Source: Betaproteobacteria bacterium Ga0077532
GTDB lineage: Bacteria; Pseudomonadota; Gammaproteobacteria; Burkholderiales; Ga0077523
Direction: 5' to 3'
Assembly (NCBI GenBank): GCA_001464895.1
Contig: LNEE01000007.1
Coordinates: forward strand, 1-42,390
DNA: 42,390 nt
Shown one piece after another: positions 25,525 to 33,781 of this stretch. Under the pieces are notes generated by a model. The model was not told where the DNA came from and ran no database searches. It saw only the letters and a list, made by a program, of their open reading frames with translations. A program made the position numbers and the translations under genes. Each line of letters opens with the position of its first letter. Position 1 is the first letter of the stretch.

Positions 25525-28287
25525 TCAGTTCACGACGGCAACCGAACATAGATTGCAGTAGTCGCATTGCCTGCACGTCTTGCGGTGCGGTTTCGGTGGC
25601 AGGGCGTTCAGCCGGAGCGCGTTGGCCGCAGCACGGACATCGCGCTTCACGTCGTCGATGAACTCGTCATCGACGGAACGCCGCTTCTGGCGCTGATCAT
25701 CCAGTTCGTAGATCTCGACGTAGTCCGCCGGCCGCCCGGTAAGCTCCTGGTACCCGAGTGCGTAGATGTGAAGCTGGGTTTCCGTCACGGCCTCCGCCTG
25801 GGCGCGATCGGAGGACTTCAGGTCCACGATGGTCACTTCGCCCGTGTCGACCCGACGCACGAGGTCGATCCGGCCGGCGACCGCCACGCCGTCTCCTAGG
25901 GCGATCTCGATGGCCTTCTCGGAAAACTCGAGGTTCTTGAAATCGGCGGCGTTCTTCCGGATGTAACCAGAGATCACCTTCTCGGCAGCACGCTCCAGTT
26001 GTTCTCGCAGCGCCGGGTACGCGTAGGGGGCGCGCAGATGCCGCCCGACCAGCGCGGAGGCCTCTGCCGGGTCGACCGTCTCGCCACGCAACGCCCGCGA
26101 GTGCACTTCGGCGAGCGCATCGTGCAGCGACTTGCCGTATCCCAGCGCTTCGTCCAACGGCGCGTTGAACCCGTAGAGAATGCGCAGCTTGAACTGGTAG
26201 GGACACTCGAAGAAGTACTTCATGTCCGAGAACGAGAGCGTGACGTTGGCGAAGGAGGCCTTCGGCGACGGCTCTCGACGGGGTCGGTCCGCATAGTCCT
26301 GGGCACGGCGCTTCACGTACTTCGACGCCAGCACCTCGTTGAAGAACTCCGACGGCACCTGGGCGATCCGGTTGCCGTCGTGAGGCGCCCACGTCATGTG
26401 GAGGAACTTCTGCGCCCGCGTGACGGCAACGTAGAAGAGACGCCGCTCGTCCTCGATGCCGCCACGGTAGCGGGCGGCGTTGTTGGCGAAAGCGTTCGTC
26501 GGCAGCAGGTGCCAGGCCGTCCGGCCGCCAGCCCCCTTGGCGGGGAACCGGTTCTTCACGATCTGCGGGATGAAGACGGTGGGCCACTGCAGCCCCTTCG
26601 CCTGGTGCACCGTCATGATCCGCACGGCGTCGGGGCTGACGAAGGCGCTGTCCTGCCACCCTTCCGGGTAGGCGTTCTCGGCGTGGTACTGAAGGAAGCC
26701 GGCGAAGCTCTCGTACTTCTCGACGGGAGACGAGTGGAAGTGGATGCTCTCGAAGTCTGAGATCGCCTGGCTGAACTTGCCCAGGTTGTAGAACACAACC
26801 TCGCCTCGCCCGTCCGGCACGGTCTCTTCCCGGATGCCCGCGTTCTCGAGGAACGCCATGAACTGGCGCTGCAGGTTGTAGACCTTGAACTGCCCGATGG
26901 AGACGTCCTGCATGTCGGTCCGTGCCTTCGCCGCGTTCGCGATGGCGAGATCGAGCGCCCGCGAGGCAATGCCGAGACGTGCATCCTGCCAGGCCTTCCG
27001 CAGGGTGGATTCATCCACCGTGCCGGCCAGGAAGTAGAAGAGCTGGCGGGCCGCCTCGGCCTCTTCCTTCTGGAAGAGGTTGTCCATGCCGGTGATCACG
27101 TAGGGAACGCCGACCGCGTCGAGCGCTTGCATGATCACGTCGCCGTCTCGCCGCACGGATCGGAGCAGGATGGCCATGTCCGACCACGACATGCCGCGCT
27201 CGGCATCGCCCTCACGAATAGCGACGCCCCGCAACGCGAGGCAGGTGTTTGCGATGTGTTGCGCCTCTTCCTCCGGGGAATCGAAACCGAGCGCCACGAT
27301 GTCGCCGACGTCGTACGCCTGCGCGTCGGTGGCCTTCATCTCCTTCGGCAGCCGCCGCACGAGCTGCCGGATGAATTCGCGAGCCACGGAGACCACGCCC
27401 TCGCTGGACCGGAAGTTCTCTTCCAGCCGGACCTGCACGACGTCGTCGTACCGGCGATCGAAGGTGAGGATGTTCTGCACGTCGCTGCCGCGCCACTGGT
27501 AGATGGTCTGGTCGTCGTCGCCCACCACGCACACGCCGGCGCCGAGGCGATGCAACTCGGCAACGACCGCCTCCTGGATGGGATTCACATCCTGGTACTC
27601 GTCGACGATGACGTGGCGGATCCTGGCGGCCAGGCGCTTTCTCAGTTCGCCATTCCTCCGCAACTCCTCGACGGACTCCTTGAGAATCCCGGAGTAGTCG
27701 AGGTAGCCCTTCTGATGCAGCACCTGTTCGTACATCCCGCGATTCGCCGCCACCGAGTTGCCGTCGAGCACCGACGGCGCGACGGGCTCGTCCTCCCGCA
27801 GGATCGTCATCGCCGACACGTAGTGGCGTGTGTCGACGTACCGCTTCAGAGCTTTCCCATCGAGGGTAGTGCTCTGCGTCAAACCTGACACTTTGGAATG
27901 TCGGTCGACGAAGAGCCCTTGCTGGACTTCGTTGAGCACTTCGTACTTCATGTACTTCGGAACCTCCGACTTCAATAGATCCAGGCAGAAACCGTGGATT
28001 GTTCCGACGTACATGTTGGCAAGACCGGTGACCGTGCCGAGATGCTCGCGACACCGCGCGTGGATGCGCTCCTTCAGCTCGGCGGCTGCCTTGTCCGTGA
28101 AGGTGAACGCGACGATGTTCTCGGGAGCACACCCCGCACTGTCACGAGCGACCGGGCTGAGGAGCTTCACGACCCGTTGCGCAACAACCTCGGTCTTGCC
28201 GGATCCCGCGCAGGCGATGAGCTGGAGATTCCCGGCGACGTGGCCGATGGCGGCAAGCTGCGACTCGGTGAATCTCGACCTATCCAT
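25525..28287 (-). CDS. UvrD/Rep-type helicase fused to a Cas4/AddB-like nuclease
   Basis: A 920-residue protein. Superfamily 1A helicase motifs are ACAGSGKT (Lys31), VDEYQDVNP, GDDDQTIYQWRG, VHQAKGLQWP and RLFYVAVTRAQ. From about residue 690 a PD-(D/E)XK module follows, with FECPYQFK, AGRIDLV and VTIVDLKS. The C-terminal CRQCDYCNLC, plus the Cys of FECPYQ, can ligate a 4Fe-4S cluster as in Cas4 and AddB. It should unwind and degrade DNA ends. It is the first gene of the operon with the methyltransferase and Res subunit, so it is probably part of that restriction system. ATG 28287 begins right at the conserved helicase N-terminus; a GTG 45 bases upstream is less likely. Confidence 0.88.
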   Translation of the reverse strand: MDRSRFTESQLAAIGHVAGNLQLIACAGSGKTEVVAQRVVKLLSPVARDSAGCAPENIVAFTFTDKAAAELKERIHARCREHLGTVTGLANMYVGTIHGFCLDLLKSEVPKYMKYEVLNEVQQGLFVDRHSKVSGLTQSTTLDGKALKRYVDTRHYVSAMTILREDEPVAPSVLDGNSVAANRGMYEQVLHQKGYLDYSGILKESVEELRRNGELRKRLAARIRHVIVDEYQDVNPIQEAVVAELHRLGAGVCVVGDDDQTIYQWRGSDVQNILTFDRRYDDVVQVRLEENFRSSEGVVSVAREFIRQLVRRLPKEMKATDAQAYDVGDIVALGFDSPEEEAQHIANTCLALRGVAIREGDAERGMSWSDMAILLRSVRRDGDVIMQALDAVGVPYVITGMDNLFQKEEAEAARQLFYFLAGTVDESTLRKAWQDARLGIASRALDLAIANAAKARTDMQDVSIGQFKVYNLQRQFMAFLENAGIREETVPDGRGEVVFYNLGKFSQAISDFESIHFHSSPVEKYESFAGFLQYHAENAYPEGWQDSAFVSPDAVRIMTVHQAKGLQWPTVFIPQIVKNRFPAKGAGGRTAWHLLPTNAFANNAARYRGGIEDERRLFYVAVTRAQKFLHMTWAPHDGNRIAQVPSEFFNEVLASKYVKRRAQDYADRPRREPSPKASFANVTLSFSDMKYFFECPYQFKLRILYGFNAPLDEALGYGKSLHDALAEVHSRALRGETVDPAEASALVGRHLRAPYAYPALREQLERAAEKVISGYIRKNAADFKNLEFSEKAIEIALGDGVAVAGRIDLVRRVDTGEVTIVDLKSSDRAQAEAVTETQLHIYALGYQELTGRPADYVEIYELDDQRQKRRSVDDEFIDDVKRDVRAAANALRLNALPPKPHRKTCRQCDYCNLCSVAVVN

Positions 28288-29018
28288 TGGCGCCCTGGAT
28301 GGAGGGCAGCCGACGACGGCGCAGAAGACCAACGCGCGGCTGCTCGCTGCAATATCGGGTGTAGGGATGCCTTCCGGGAAAACTTCCCGCCCTTAGCTTG
28401 GCCTCGCGATACGGACCGGCGGGCGCGACGTCTGCAGGGCCGGCGAGCCGAAAAAAATTCCGCTCGCTTCGGCAGGTTCCGGTGATGCACCGGAGGGTCC
28501 AGACCGCGATATCCACGACGGCAAGGCCTGCGGGGCGCTCATGCGATGGGGGTTGCATGGCGCGGCGCCGTGGGTTGAGGAGCGATGCGCGAAACCACCG
28601 TGGCACTCGGAGATATCGCCATTGCCAGCCTCTTTTTATTTGAGGTCTCGAATTTACTGCAACGCCCGGCAAAAACCTACGACCCCGCGCAAATGCTTGC
28701 GATCCAGCGAGCATGGACTGCGGTGGACAATCCTTGGGAACGATGACGAAGTGAAAGCAGCGCCGGTGAAGCGCAGCTTCAGCGGTGGAACTCGCGTCTG
28801 TTGGCAGCGCGATGCGCGGGTACCTTCACCACGATGCGGCAGACCCGTTCGAACAGTCAGGAACGATCGGACCTGCAGAGGTTGGCGCGGTGTCGGTCAG
28901 GCACACACGGCGGGCGCGCAAACAGCGCTGCCCCCGTGGCATGAGGTGTTCAGCGATAGCTGTGCAGGTCGGGATTCCGAGGCAAGCGTGTTTACCCTTT
29001 TGCATCCTCACCGTCCCC
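28288..29018. other. Intergenic region, 731 bp, upstream of the restriction operon
   Basis: I see no convincing gene here. It holds a perfect inverted repeat CGGGAA-AAC-TTCCCG at 28375-28389, about 90 bp upstream of the UvrD-like gene, which could be an operator. A hairpin GCCGAA...TTCGGC lies at 28447-28473, enclosing an A-run, and an AT-rich patch at about 28625-28680. Long open frames on both strands have no recognisable content. Confidence 0.5.
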
Positions 29019-29405
29019 TCACCGCACCGGCACCACATAGATCCTCTTCCCCGAATACGGATTCCCCGCCCCGTACGGGTTGTTGATGCTGTCGGGCGAG
29101 AAGCGGCTGCCGTAGCGGCCATACGGGTTCGACGTGGACTCGGGATCGTAGGGGTTGGCGCTCAGCCGCCCGCGATAGTTGCCATCCTGGTCGTACAACC
29201 GCGGCGCGTCGGTGGCGTATGGGTTGGTGTGCGATCGATTGCTGTACGGGCTGCCGTACTCGCTGTACGGATTCATCAGCCCGTCGGGCTTGTACGGGCT
29301 ACCAGCGCCGTAGGGGTTATCCAGGCACTGCGGATCGTACGGACATACCGCACTCGCCTCGGCGCAGACCAGCGCGACAAGAACTGCGGCGACCGATATC
29401 TTCAT
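29019..29405 (-). CDS. Secreted protein with NPYG/SPY repeats
   Basis: A 128-residue protein beginning with a signal peptide (MKISVAAVLVALVCAEASA, likely cut near residue 19-20). After it come about seven NPY/SPY repeats (NPYGAGSPY, NPYSEYGSPY, NPYATD, NPYDPE and so on) to a basic end. Such Asn-Pro-Tyr-Gly repeat proteins occur in proteobacteria but have no known function; a periplasmic or surface role is likely. The start is supported by GGAGG eight bases before ATG 29405. It lies on the same strand, about 100 bp after the outer-membrane protein gene. Confidence 0.75.
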   Translation of the reverse strand: MKISVAAVLVALVCAEASAVCPYDPQCLDNPYGAGSPYKPDGLMNPYSEYGSPYSNRSHTNPYATDAPRLYDQDGNYRGRLSANPYDPESTSNPYGRYGSRFSPDSINNPYGAGNPYSGKRIYVVPVR

Positions 29406-29506
29406 GCGCTGTTCCTCCAGTGGAGAACTTCGTGCGGCGGGAACCGGCGAAGCTCTCGCCCGTTCCCGCGCTGCGTTCAGAAGGTGCGTTCCGACGAGCA
29501 CGCAGC

Positions 29507-30130
29507 TCAGAACCCCAGCTCCAGCCCCACCCCGACGAGGATCACCCGCGTCTCGCCCGTCGTGCTCTCCTTCCCGATCTTGTTGAAGTACTCCAGCTCG
29601 GCACGCAGGCGCAGGTTCGGTGTGAGGTTCGTAATGACGCCCACGCCGAGTAGCGGGGTCCAGCCGGTGTCGGATGCGGAGACGGTCACCCCGAAGCCAC
29701 TCCCCGTGGACTTGACGTCCCAAAGGGCTATGCCGCCTTTCGCCATCAGCGATGTATCGCCGGTGATGGGCAGGTAGCCGTTGGCGGTCAGGCCGAAGGC
29801 CTTTGCGTCGACCTCGGCGGTGATGCTGCCGGAGTTCGGCGCGAGCAGCGTGACGCGCGCTTCGTAGTTGCCGAGCGTGCCGTAGTGGGCCTCGATGCCG
29901 AAGTGCTTGTCGAAGCGATACCCGCCGTAGAGCCGGGCGGTTCCCGAGGTGACCTCGAGCGTCGTCAGGTTGGGCGCGCCGATGGAATTCGCGACCTCCT
30001 GGGCATCACCTTCGACGCGCGCGACGCCGAGCCCGACACCAACGTAGGGGCCGATGTTGTCGGCGGCGATGCTCGCGGCGGGAACCGCCAGGGCTGCGAG
30101 GGTGAATGGGGTCAGGAATAGTCTGCGCAT
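29507..30130 (-). CDS. Outer-membrane beta-barrel protein (OmpA/OmpW-like fold)
   Basis: A 207-residue protein with a signal peptide (MRRLFLTPFTLAALAVPAAS, likely cleaved after an ASIAA-type site). The rest reads as alternating hydrophobic beta strands: YVGVGLGVARV, ARLYGGYRFDKHFGIEAHYG, then SLMAKGGIALWDV and a final VILVGVGLELGF ending in Phe, as outer-membrane barrels do. Its length suits an eight-stranded barrel. ATG 30130 has GGAG six bases upstream. The gene is divergent from the WYL regulator gene, and two operator-like palindromes lie in the shared upstream region, so it may be its target. Confidence 0.85.
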   Translation of the reverse strand: MRRLFLTPFTLAALAVPAASIAADNIGPYVGVGLGVARVEGDAQEVANSIGAPNLTTLEVTSGTARLYGGYRFDKHFGIEAHYGTLGNYEARVTLLAPNSGSITAEVDAKAFGLTANGYLPITGDTSLMAKGGIALWDVKSTGSGFGVTVSASDTGWTPLLGVGVITNLTPNLRLRAELEYFNKIGKESTTGETRVILVGVGLELGF

Positions 30131-30259
30131 GGTGGGCTCCGGTCTCAGGTGTTGGACATGACGGTGCCGAGGCCTGCGGGCGGCGCGTTCCGGTGTGCGC
30201 CGAAGGGCGGCACGCGGCGACGTTGCGGGCATCTGCCTGACGGAGTATTCGACTGGAAC

Positions 30260-30278
30260 TGCCTCACCAGATGAGGCA
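30260..30278. promoter_or_regulatory. Operator-like palindrome 1 (forward)
   Basis: TGCCTCA and TGAGGCA form perfect 7-bp arms around CCAGA. It lies in the 286-bp divergent region between the beta-barrel gene and the WYL regulator gene. A second copy in the opposite orientation starts 68 bp to the right. Both probably bind the same dimeric regulator, most simply the WYL protein itself. Confidence 0.6.
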
Positions 30279-30327
30279 GTGGCAACGCGGTTGCGTAGAC
30301 TCGGGAACATCGCATTCGATCACCCAC

Positions 30328-30346
30328 TGCCTCATCTGGTGAGTCA
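30328..30346. promoter_or_regulatory. Operator-like palindrome 2 (reverse copy)
   Basis: TGCCTCA-TCTGG-TGAGTCA is the reverse complement of palindrome 1 with a single base changed. It ends 70 bp before the WYL gene start. Matching of the spacer (CCAGA and TCTGG), not only the arms, shows the two sites are related copies rather than chance palindromes. Confidence 0.6.
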
Positions 30347-30416
30347 CTGGTTGTGGATGATCGGTCGTCTCTTCCACTCCTGACGGGGCCGCGGCGCGCG
30401 GGCTCGGAGCCGGACC

Positions 30417-31385
30417 ATGGACCGCACCGAACGCTTCTACCGCATCCGCCGCCTGCTCGCGTCCCGCGCCGTCGTGCCGATCGACGCCTTCCTCGCGGAT
30501 CTCGAGGTATCGCGTGCGACGTTCACCCGCGACGTCGAGTACCTGCGGGACCGCCTCAACGTGCCCATCGTGTGGGACCGCGCGGGGCGCGGTTACCGCC
30601 TGGCGCCCGGCGACGGCACCGAGCTGCCGGGTCTGTGGCTGGACCCGGACGAGATCCGGGCCCTGCTCGCGATGGCGGAGATGCTCGACTCCCTGCAGGC
30701 AGGCCTGCTCGCCGAGCACCTCGCGCCGCTGCGGTCACGCCTGTCGGCGTTCGCAACTTCCCACGGCCTCAGCGTCGAGGCAATTCAGCGGCGCGTCCGG
30801 CTCGTGGCGTCTCTGCCGCGTGCGACGGACATGCAGTCGATGCAGACGGTGCTGCATGCAGTGCTGGAGCGCCGGCGGCTGCGCGTGGACCACTTCCATC
30901 GGCTGCGCAACGCAGCCACGCGACGCGAGCTGTCGCCGCAGACACTGGTGTTCTACCGGAACGCCTGGTACCTGCAGGCGTGGTGCCATCTGCGGGAGGA
31001 CGTCCGAGTCTTCTCGCTCGACGCGATGCGCGTGCTGGAGATCACCGACACCGCCGCCGTGGAGGTCGATCTGGAAACGCTGCGCACCCGCCTCGATGGC
31101 AGCTATGGAATCTTCGACGGGCCCACCGTGCAATGGGCCCACATCCGCTTCTCGCCGCAGCAGGCCCGCTGGGTCGCCGCCGAACGGTGGCATCCGCTCC
31201 AGCGGGGCACGCTACGCGAGGACGGCAGCTACGACCTCGAGATCCCGTACTCCGACGATCGTGAACTGCTAATGGACGTGATGCGCTTCGGTGTGGAGGC
31301 GGAGGTGGTGGGACCGCCATCGCTGCGAGAGAGGATTCGAGATCTGCACGCGGAGGCTGCCGGGCGGTACGGGGTTACGCGTTGA
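30417..31385 (+). CDS. WYL-domain transcriptional regulator (YafY/DeoR-like)
   Basis: A 322-residue regulator. The N-terminal winged helix (about 5-60, with VSRATFTRDVEYLRD as recognition region) binds DNA. The WYL domain (about 140-230) carries the namesake Trp184-Tyr185-Leu186 in FYRNAWYLQAW and usually senses nucleotides or nucleic acid. A C-terminal extension (VRFSP-type, 245-322) completes the family layout. Relatives such as BrxR/CapW control defence loci, but this one adjoins envelope genes. Two palindromes upstream suggest autoregulation and control of the divergent barrel gene. The last 50 or so codons have a decayed second copy at about 33540-33745. Confidence 0.9.
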   Translation: MDRTERFYRIRRLLASRAVVPIDAFLADLEVSRATFTRDVEYLRDRLNVPIVWDRAGRGYRLAPGDGTELPGLWLDPDEIRALLAMAEMLDSLQAGLLAEHLAPLRSRLSAFATSHGLSVEAIQRRVRLVASLPRATDMQSMQTVLHAVLERRRLRVDHFHRLRNAATRRELSPQTLVFYRNAWYLQAWCHLREDVRVFSLDAMRVLEITDTAAVEVDLETLRTRLDGSYGIFDGPTVQWAHIRFSPQQARWVAAERWHPLQRGTLREDGSYDLEIPYSDDRELLMDVMRFGVEAEVVGPPSLRERIRDLHAEAAGRYGVTR

Positions 31386-31398
31386 CCAGGGAGACAAC

Positions 31399-32349
31399 AT
31401 GCTCTGGAGAAGGCGGGATGAAACCGGTCCGCTGGGTGTGCCGCTTGGCGACCTGCTGCGGATGCTGCAACCGACGTCGATCAAGGCGAGTCTGGAGGGG
31501 AATACCGTCACCGCACGCCATGAGCACTACTCGATTCGCATCGAGGTCGTACCCCCAGAAGCCCAGGAGTCGGCGGACGAGCCGATCCGCGCCGTGGTGC
31601 GCATGATCACCGAGCTTCCCAAACCGGTCTCGAGTCTGTTCCAGAACCACGAAGCCGAGGCGACCGCGGCCTACAACGCGTTTGCTGCGCTGGGGGCCCT
31701 GTGCGGAGATCGCGGCAACGTTTACATCGGATCCCGACTGACGATATACGAAGCCGACGACTCCTGGAGCAATCTGCACCTGCCGCTTCTGGCGTTCACC
31801 ACGATCTGTGGCTCCGAAGCCATCCTGGGCGCGCTGCGGCGAACGATGACCAACGAAGGGCATCGTGGCGGTCCGTCGAAATGGACCGCGCGTGACTTCA
31901 CGCAAGTCGAACGCCATCTATCAAGGGTGTGCGTGTGCACGACAGGAGGGTTGGGGTTCACGGCCGAGTTCGGCTTGAGTGAAGGCGCGGTGAGCGCAGC
32001 CGCCGGACACCGCAAGACCGCCTTGTTTCAGCTCATGGCCGATCAGCCACACCCGGAACTGGGAGGCGGGTTGTTCTGCTTGCTACAAATGCCGCACCAG
32101 CTCCGCGATGAGCACCGTCTGAACCAGGTATGCCTCCAGCTCAACAACATGGAAATGGCCGCCCACGACCTTCCTCCGCACTTCGGTGCCTGGTCCCCAG
32201 GTAAGTTGGGAAACAATCCGGCGTACGTCAGCTTCCTACCGAATCCGCTGCATGCGGCCTCGGGCATCGCCGTCAACTCGGCCTTCTGGGCGATGAACCG
32301 CGCGCAGTGGGCAAACGCCATGCTGGCATCGCTCGGAGTGAAGTCATGA
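31399..32349 (+). CDS. Hypothetical protein, 316 aa, first gene of an unknown trio
   Basis: I do not recognise the family. ATG 31399 has AGGGAG just upstream and begins 13 bp after the WYL gene stop. The protein is soluble, with an N-terminal alpha/beta part (about 1-120), a Cys-containing centre and a conserved-looking C-terminus (NNMEMAAHDLPPHFG, then AYVSFLPN and NRAQWANAMLASLGV). Its stop overlaps the next start (ATGA). The three genes 31399-33439 are linked by overlaps and must act together, but no domain reveals how. Confidence 0.7.
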   Translation: MLWRRRDETGPLGVPLGDLLRMLQPTSIKASLEGNTVTARHEHYSIRIEVVPPEAQESADEPIRAVVRMITELPKPVSSLFQNHEAEATAAYNAFAALGALCGDRGNVYIGSRLTIYEADDSWSNLHLPLLAFTTICGSEAILGALRRTMTNEGHRGGPSKWTARDFTQVERHLSRVCVCTTGGLGFTAEFGLSEGAVSAAAGHRKTALFQLMADQPHPELGGGLFCLLQMPHQLRDEHRLNQVCLQLNNMEMAAHDLPPHFGAWSPGKLGNNPAYVSFLPNPLHAASGIAVNSAFWAMNRAQWANAMLASLGVKS

Positions 32350-32843
32350 CTGCTCAGTTTTCTGAAAGACTTCGCTTCGAGGGCGAGGATGTGGCGATGC
32401 GCACAACCCCACTCAGCGACTACTTCGCCATGAGTGGAATCGATCCGTGCTTCGAGTGGAAATCCACGGCCCTATGGCGTGGGTACGTTGGGCGTTGGGA
32501 AATCGTCGACGACAGGCTGTATCTGGTTGAACTGAAGGGCACATTGAAGGACGGAACCGAAGCATCGGTCGCCACCTTCTTCCCGGAGTTCCCGGACAGG
32601 GTCTTCGCCCACTGGTACTCCGGCACCATCCGCATCCCGCGAGGCAAGCAGCTCAAGTACGTCCACATGGGATTCGCAAGCGTCTTCGAGCAAGACCTCT
32701 TGCTAGACCTGGAGCGTGGCGTCGTTACGAACACCAGGATCCGACAGAACGGCACTGCACCGCAGGACGCCCCTGAAGGCTACGAGGTCGGTGCGATGAC
32801 GGTGTTTCGCAGGACCGGCAGCGACGATGGTGGGGCGCCGTGA
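32346..32843 (+). CDS. Hypothetical protein, 165 aa, second gene of the trio
   Basis: A soluble beta-rich protein. Its centre reads WRGYVGRWEIVDDRLYLVEL, then a VFAHWYSGTIRIPRGK stretch and KYVHMGFASVFEQDL. I believe this pattern recurs in many bacterial hypothetical proteins, often near contact-dependent or polymorphic toxin loci, but I cannot name the family. The start (ATG 32346) overlaps the first gene's stop and its stop overlaps the third gene's GTG start. An immunity-type role is a guess only. Confidence 0.65.
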   Translation: MTAQFSERLRFEGEDVAMRTTPLSDYFAMSGIDPCFEWKSTALWRGYVGRWEIVDDRLYLVELKGTLKDGTEASVATFFPEFPDRVFAHWYSGTIRIPRGKQLKYVHMGFASVFEQDLLLDLERGVVTNTRIRQNGTAPQDAPEGYEVGAMTVFRRTGSDDGGAP

Positions 32844-33439
32844 TCTATCTGTACTGGTATCTCGGCATCGGACTCGCGGCCCTCGGTCTCGTCTACGGAA
32901 CGCATCGTCTGACGACGCAGACGAGATCGAGATCCCTTCATGAGCTGTTCGAAGCAGTCGATCCGGATCGAGAGAAACTCTCCTTCCGCATCCTTTACCA
33001 TTTCGTCGCACCCGCTCTGGCTGCGATTCTGGTGGTCACTATCTGGCCCGTTGCGGCCTACATGAAGCTTCACGAACTGCTCCCGAGCAAGCGCGGTACA
33101 AAAGGAGCAGGCGAGCAGGAGTTCGCTGTCGAACGCCAACACCTTCGGGAGCGACTGACCGTGGAGGACATCGAGATGCGTGAGGTCGTCACTGACCCCC
33201 TTGGGGCTGTCCCTGAAGTGCCGTTCGGTCACCTCAACGCTGCGTGGAACGCGTTCCTCAACGGTCACTCCGATGGCACTGAGCTGTGGTCGTTTTCAGC
33301 ACGATCTCAAACGGCGTGGGGAGGTCAGGAGCTACGGTCGGGATACGTGATGGTCCGGAATGGGAAGCCGGGTGCTCATTTTCTGACGATCTCGAAAGAC
33401 GTCTCGGACAACGACGACGCTGCCGTCGGCACTTCCTGA
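32840..33439 (+). CDS. Membrane protein, 199 aa, third gene of the trio
   Basis: The start is GTG 32840, overlapping the previous stop (GTGA). Two hydrophobic segments are visible, one at the N-terminus (IYLYWYLGIGLAALGLVYG) and one around residues 50-75 (FVAPALAAILVVTIWPVAAYM). A soluble domain of about 120 residues follows (with a WSFSARSQTAWGGQE segment), probably cytoplasmic. No family recognised. The operon ends here, and about 100 bp later the WYL remnant begins. Confidence 0.65.
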   Translation: MIYLYWYLGIGLAALGLVYGTHRLTTQTRSRSLHELFEAVDPDREKLSFRILYHFVAPALAAILVVTIWPVAAYMKLHELLPSKRGTKGAGEQEFAVERQHLRERLTVEDIEMREVVTDPLGAVPEVPFGHLNAAWNAFLNGHSDGTELWSFSARSQTAWGGQELRSGYVMVRNGKPGAHFLTISKDVSDNDDAAVGTS

Positions 33440-33539
33440 GCGCCCCCGCGGATCCAGCATGCTCGAATTTGAAGCGATGTACGTATCTGCGAAACCGACA
33501 CGACGCGGGAATCAGACGAGATCGATGCCGCCGCTGTGC

Positions 33540-33745
33540 AGGTACCGCGGAGGTGCGTCGCGCCCGCTCCAGTGATTCGCTGAACGAGGACGCCATGACA
33601 TCGAGATCCCGTACGCCGACGACGGCGAACTGCTGATGGACGTCATGCGCTTCGGTGCAGAGGCCGAGGTCGTGGGGCCGCCATCGCTGAGGGCGAGGAT
33701 TCGAGATCTGCACGCGGAGGCCGCCGGGCGGTACGGGGGGGCTGA
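33540..33745 (+). pseudogene. Decayed 3' fragment of a WYL regulator gene
   Basis: From 33597 the DNA reads IEIPYADDGELLMDV, then MRFGAEAEVVGPPSL and RDLHAEAAGRYG. This matches, at roughly 85-90 percent of bases by eye, the last 50 codons of the WYL gene that ends at 31385. Similarity upstream of 33597 weakens and needs frameshifts. No start codon, N-terminal domain or WYL motif is left. It occupies most of the 342-bp gap 33440-33781, which holds nothing else I can name. Confidence 0.75.
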
Positions 33746-33781
33746 GTTGGTACCGGCGGCTCCGCGTGACGATCTGCTCGC

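Noticed and set aside
28785..29777. 330-codon open frame on the plus strand in and beyond the gap upstream of the restriction operon
   Set aside because: Its sequence mirrors the minus-strand NPY-repeat and beta-barrel genes and is Val/Arg-rich antisense; the two minus-strand proteins have signal peptides and proper ribosome sites.
30260..30346. CRISPR-like repeats
   Set aside because: Only two copies in opposite orientation; a pair of operators is the better reading.
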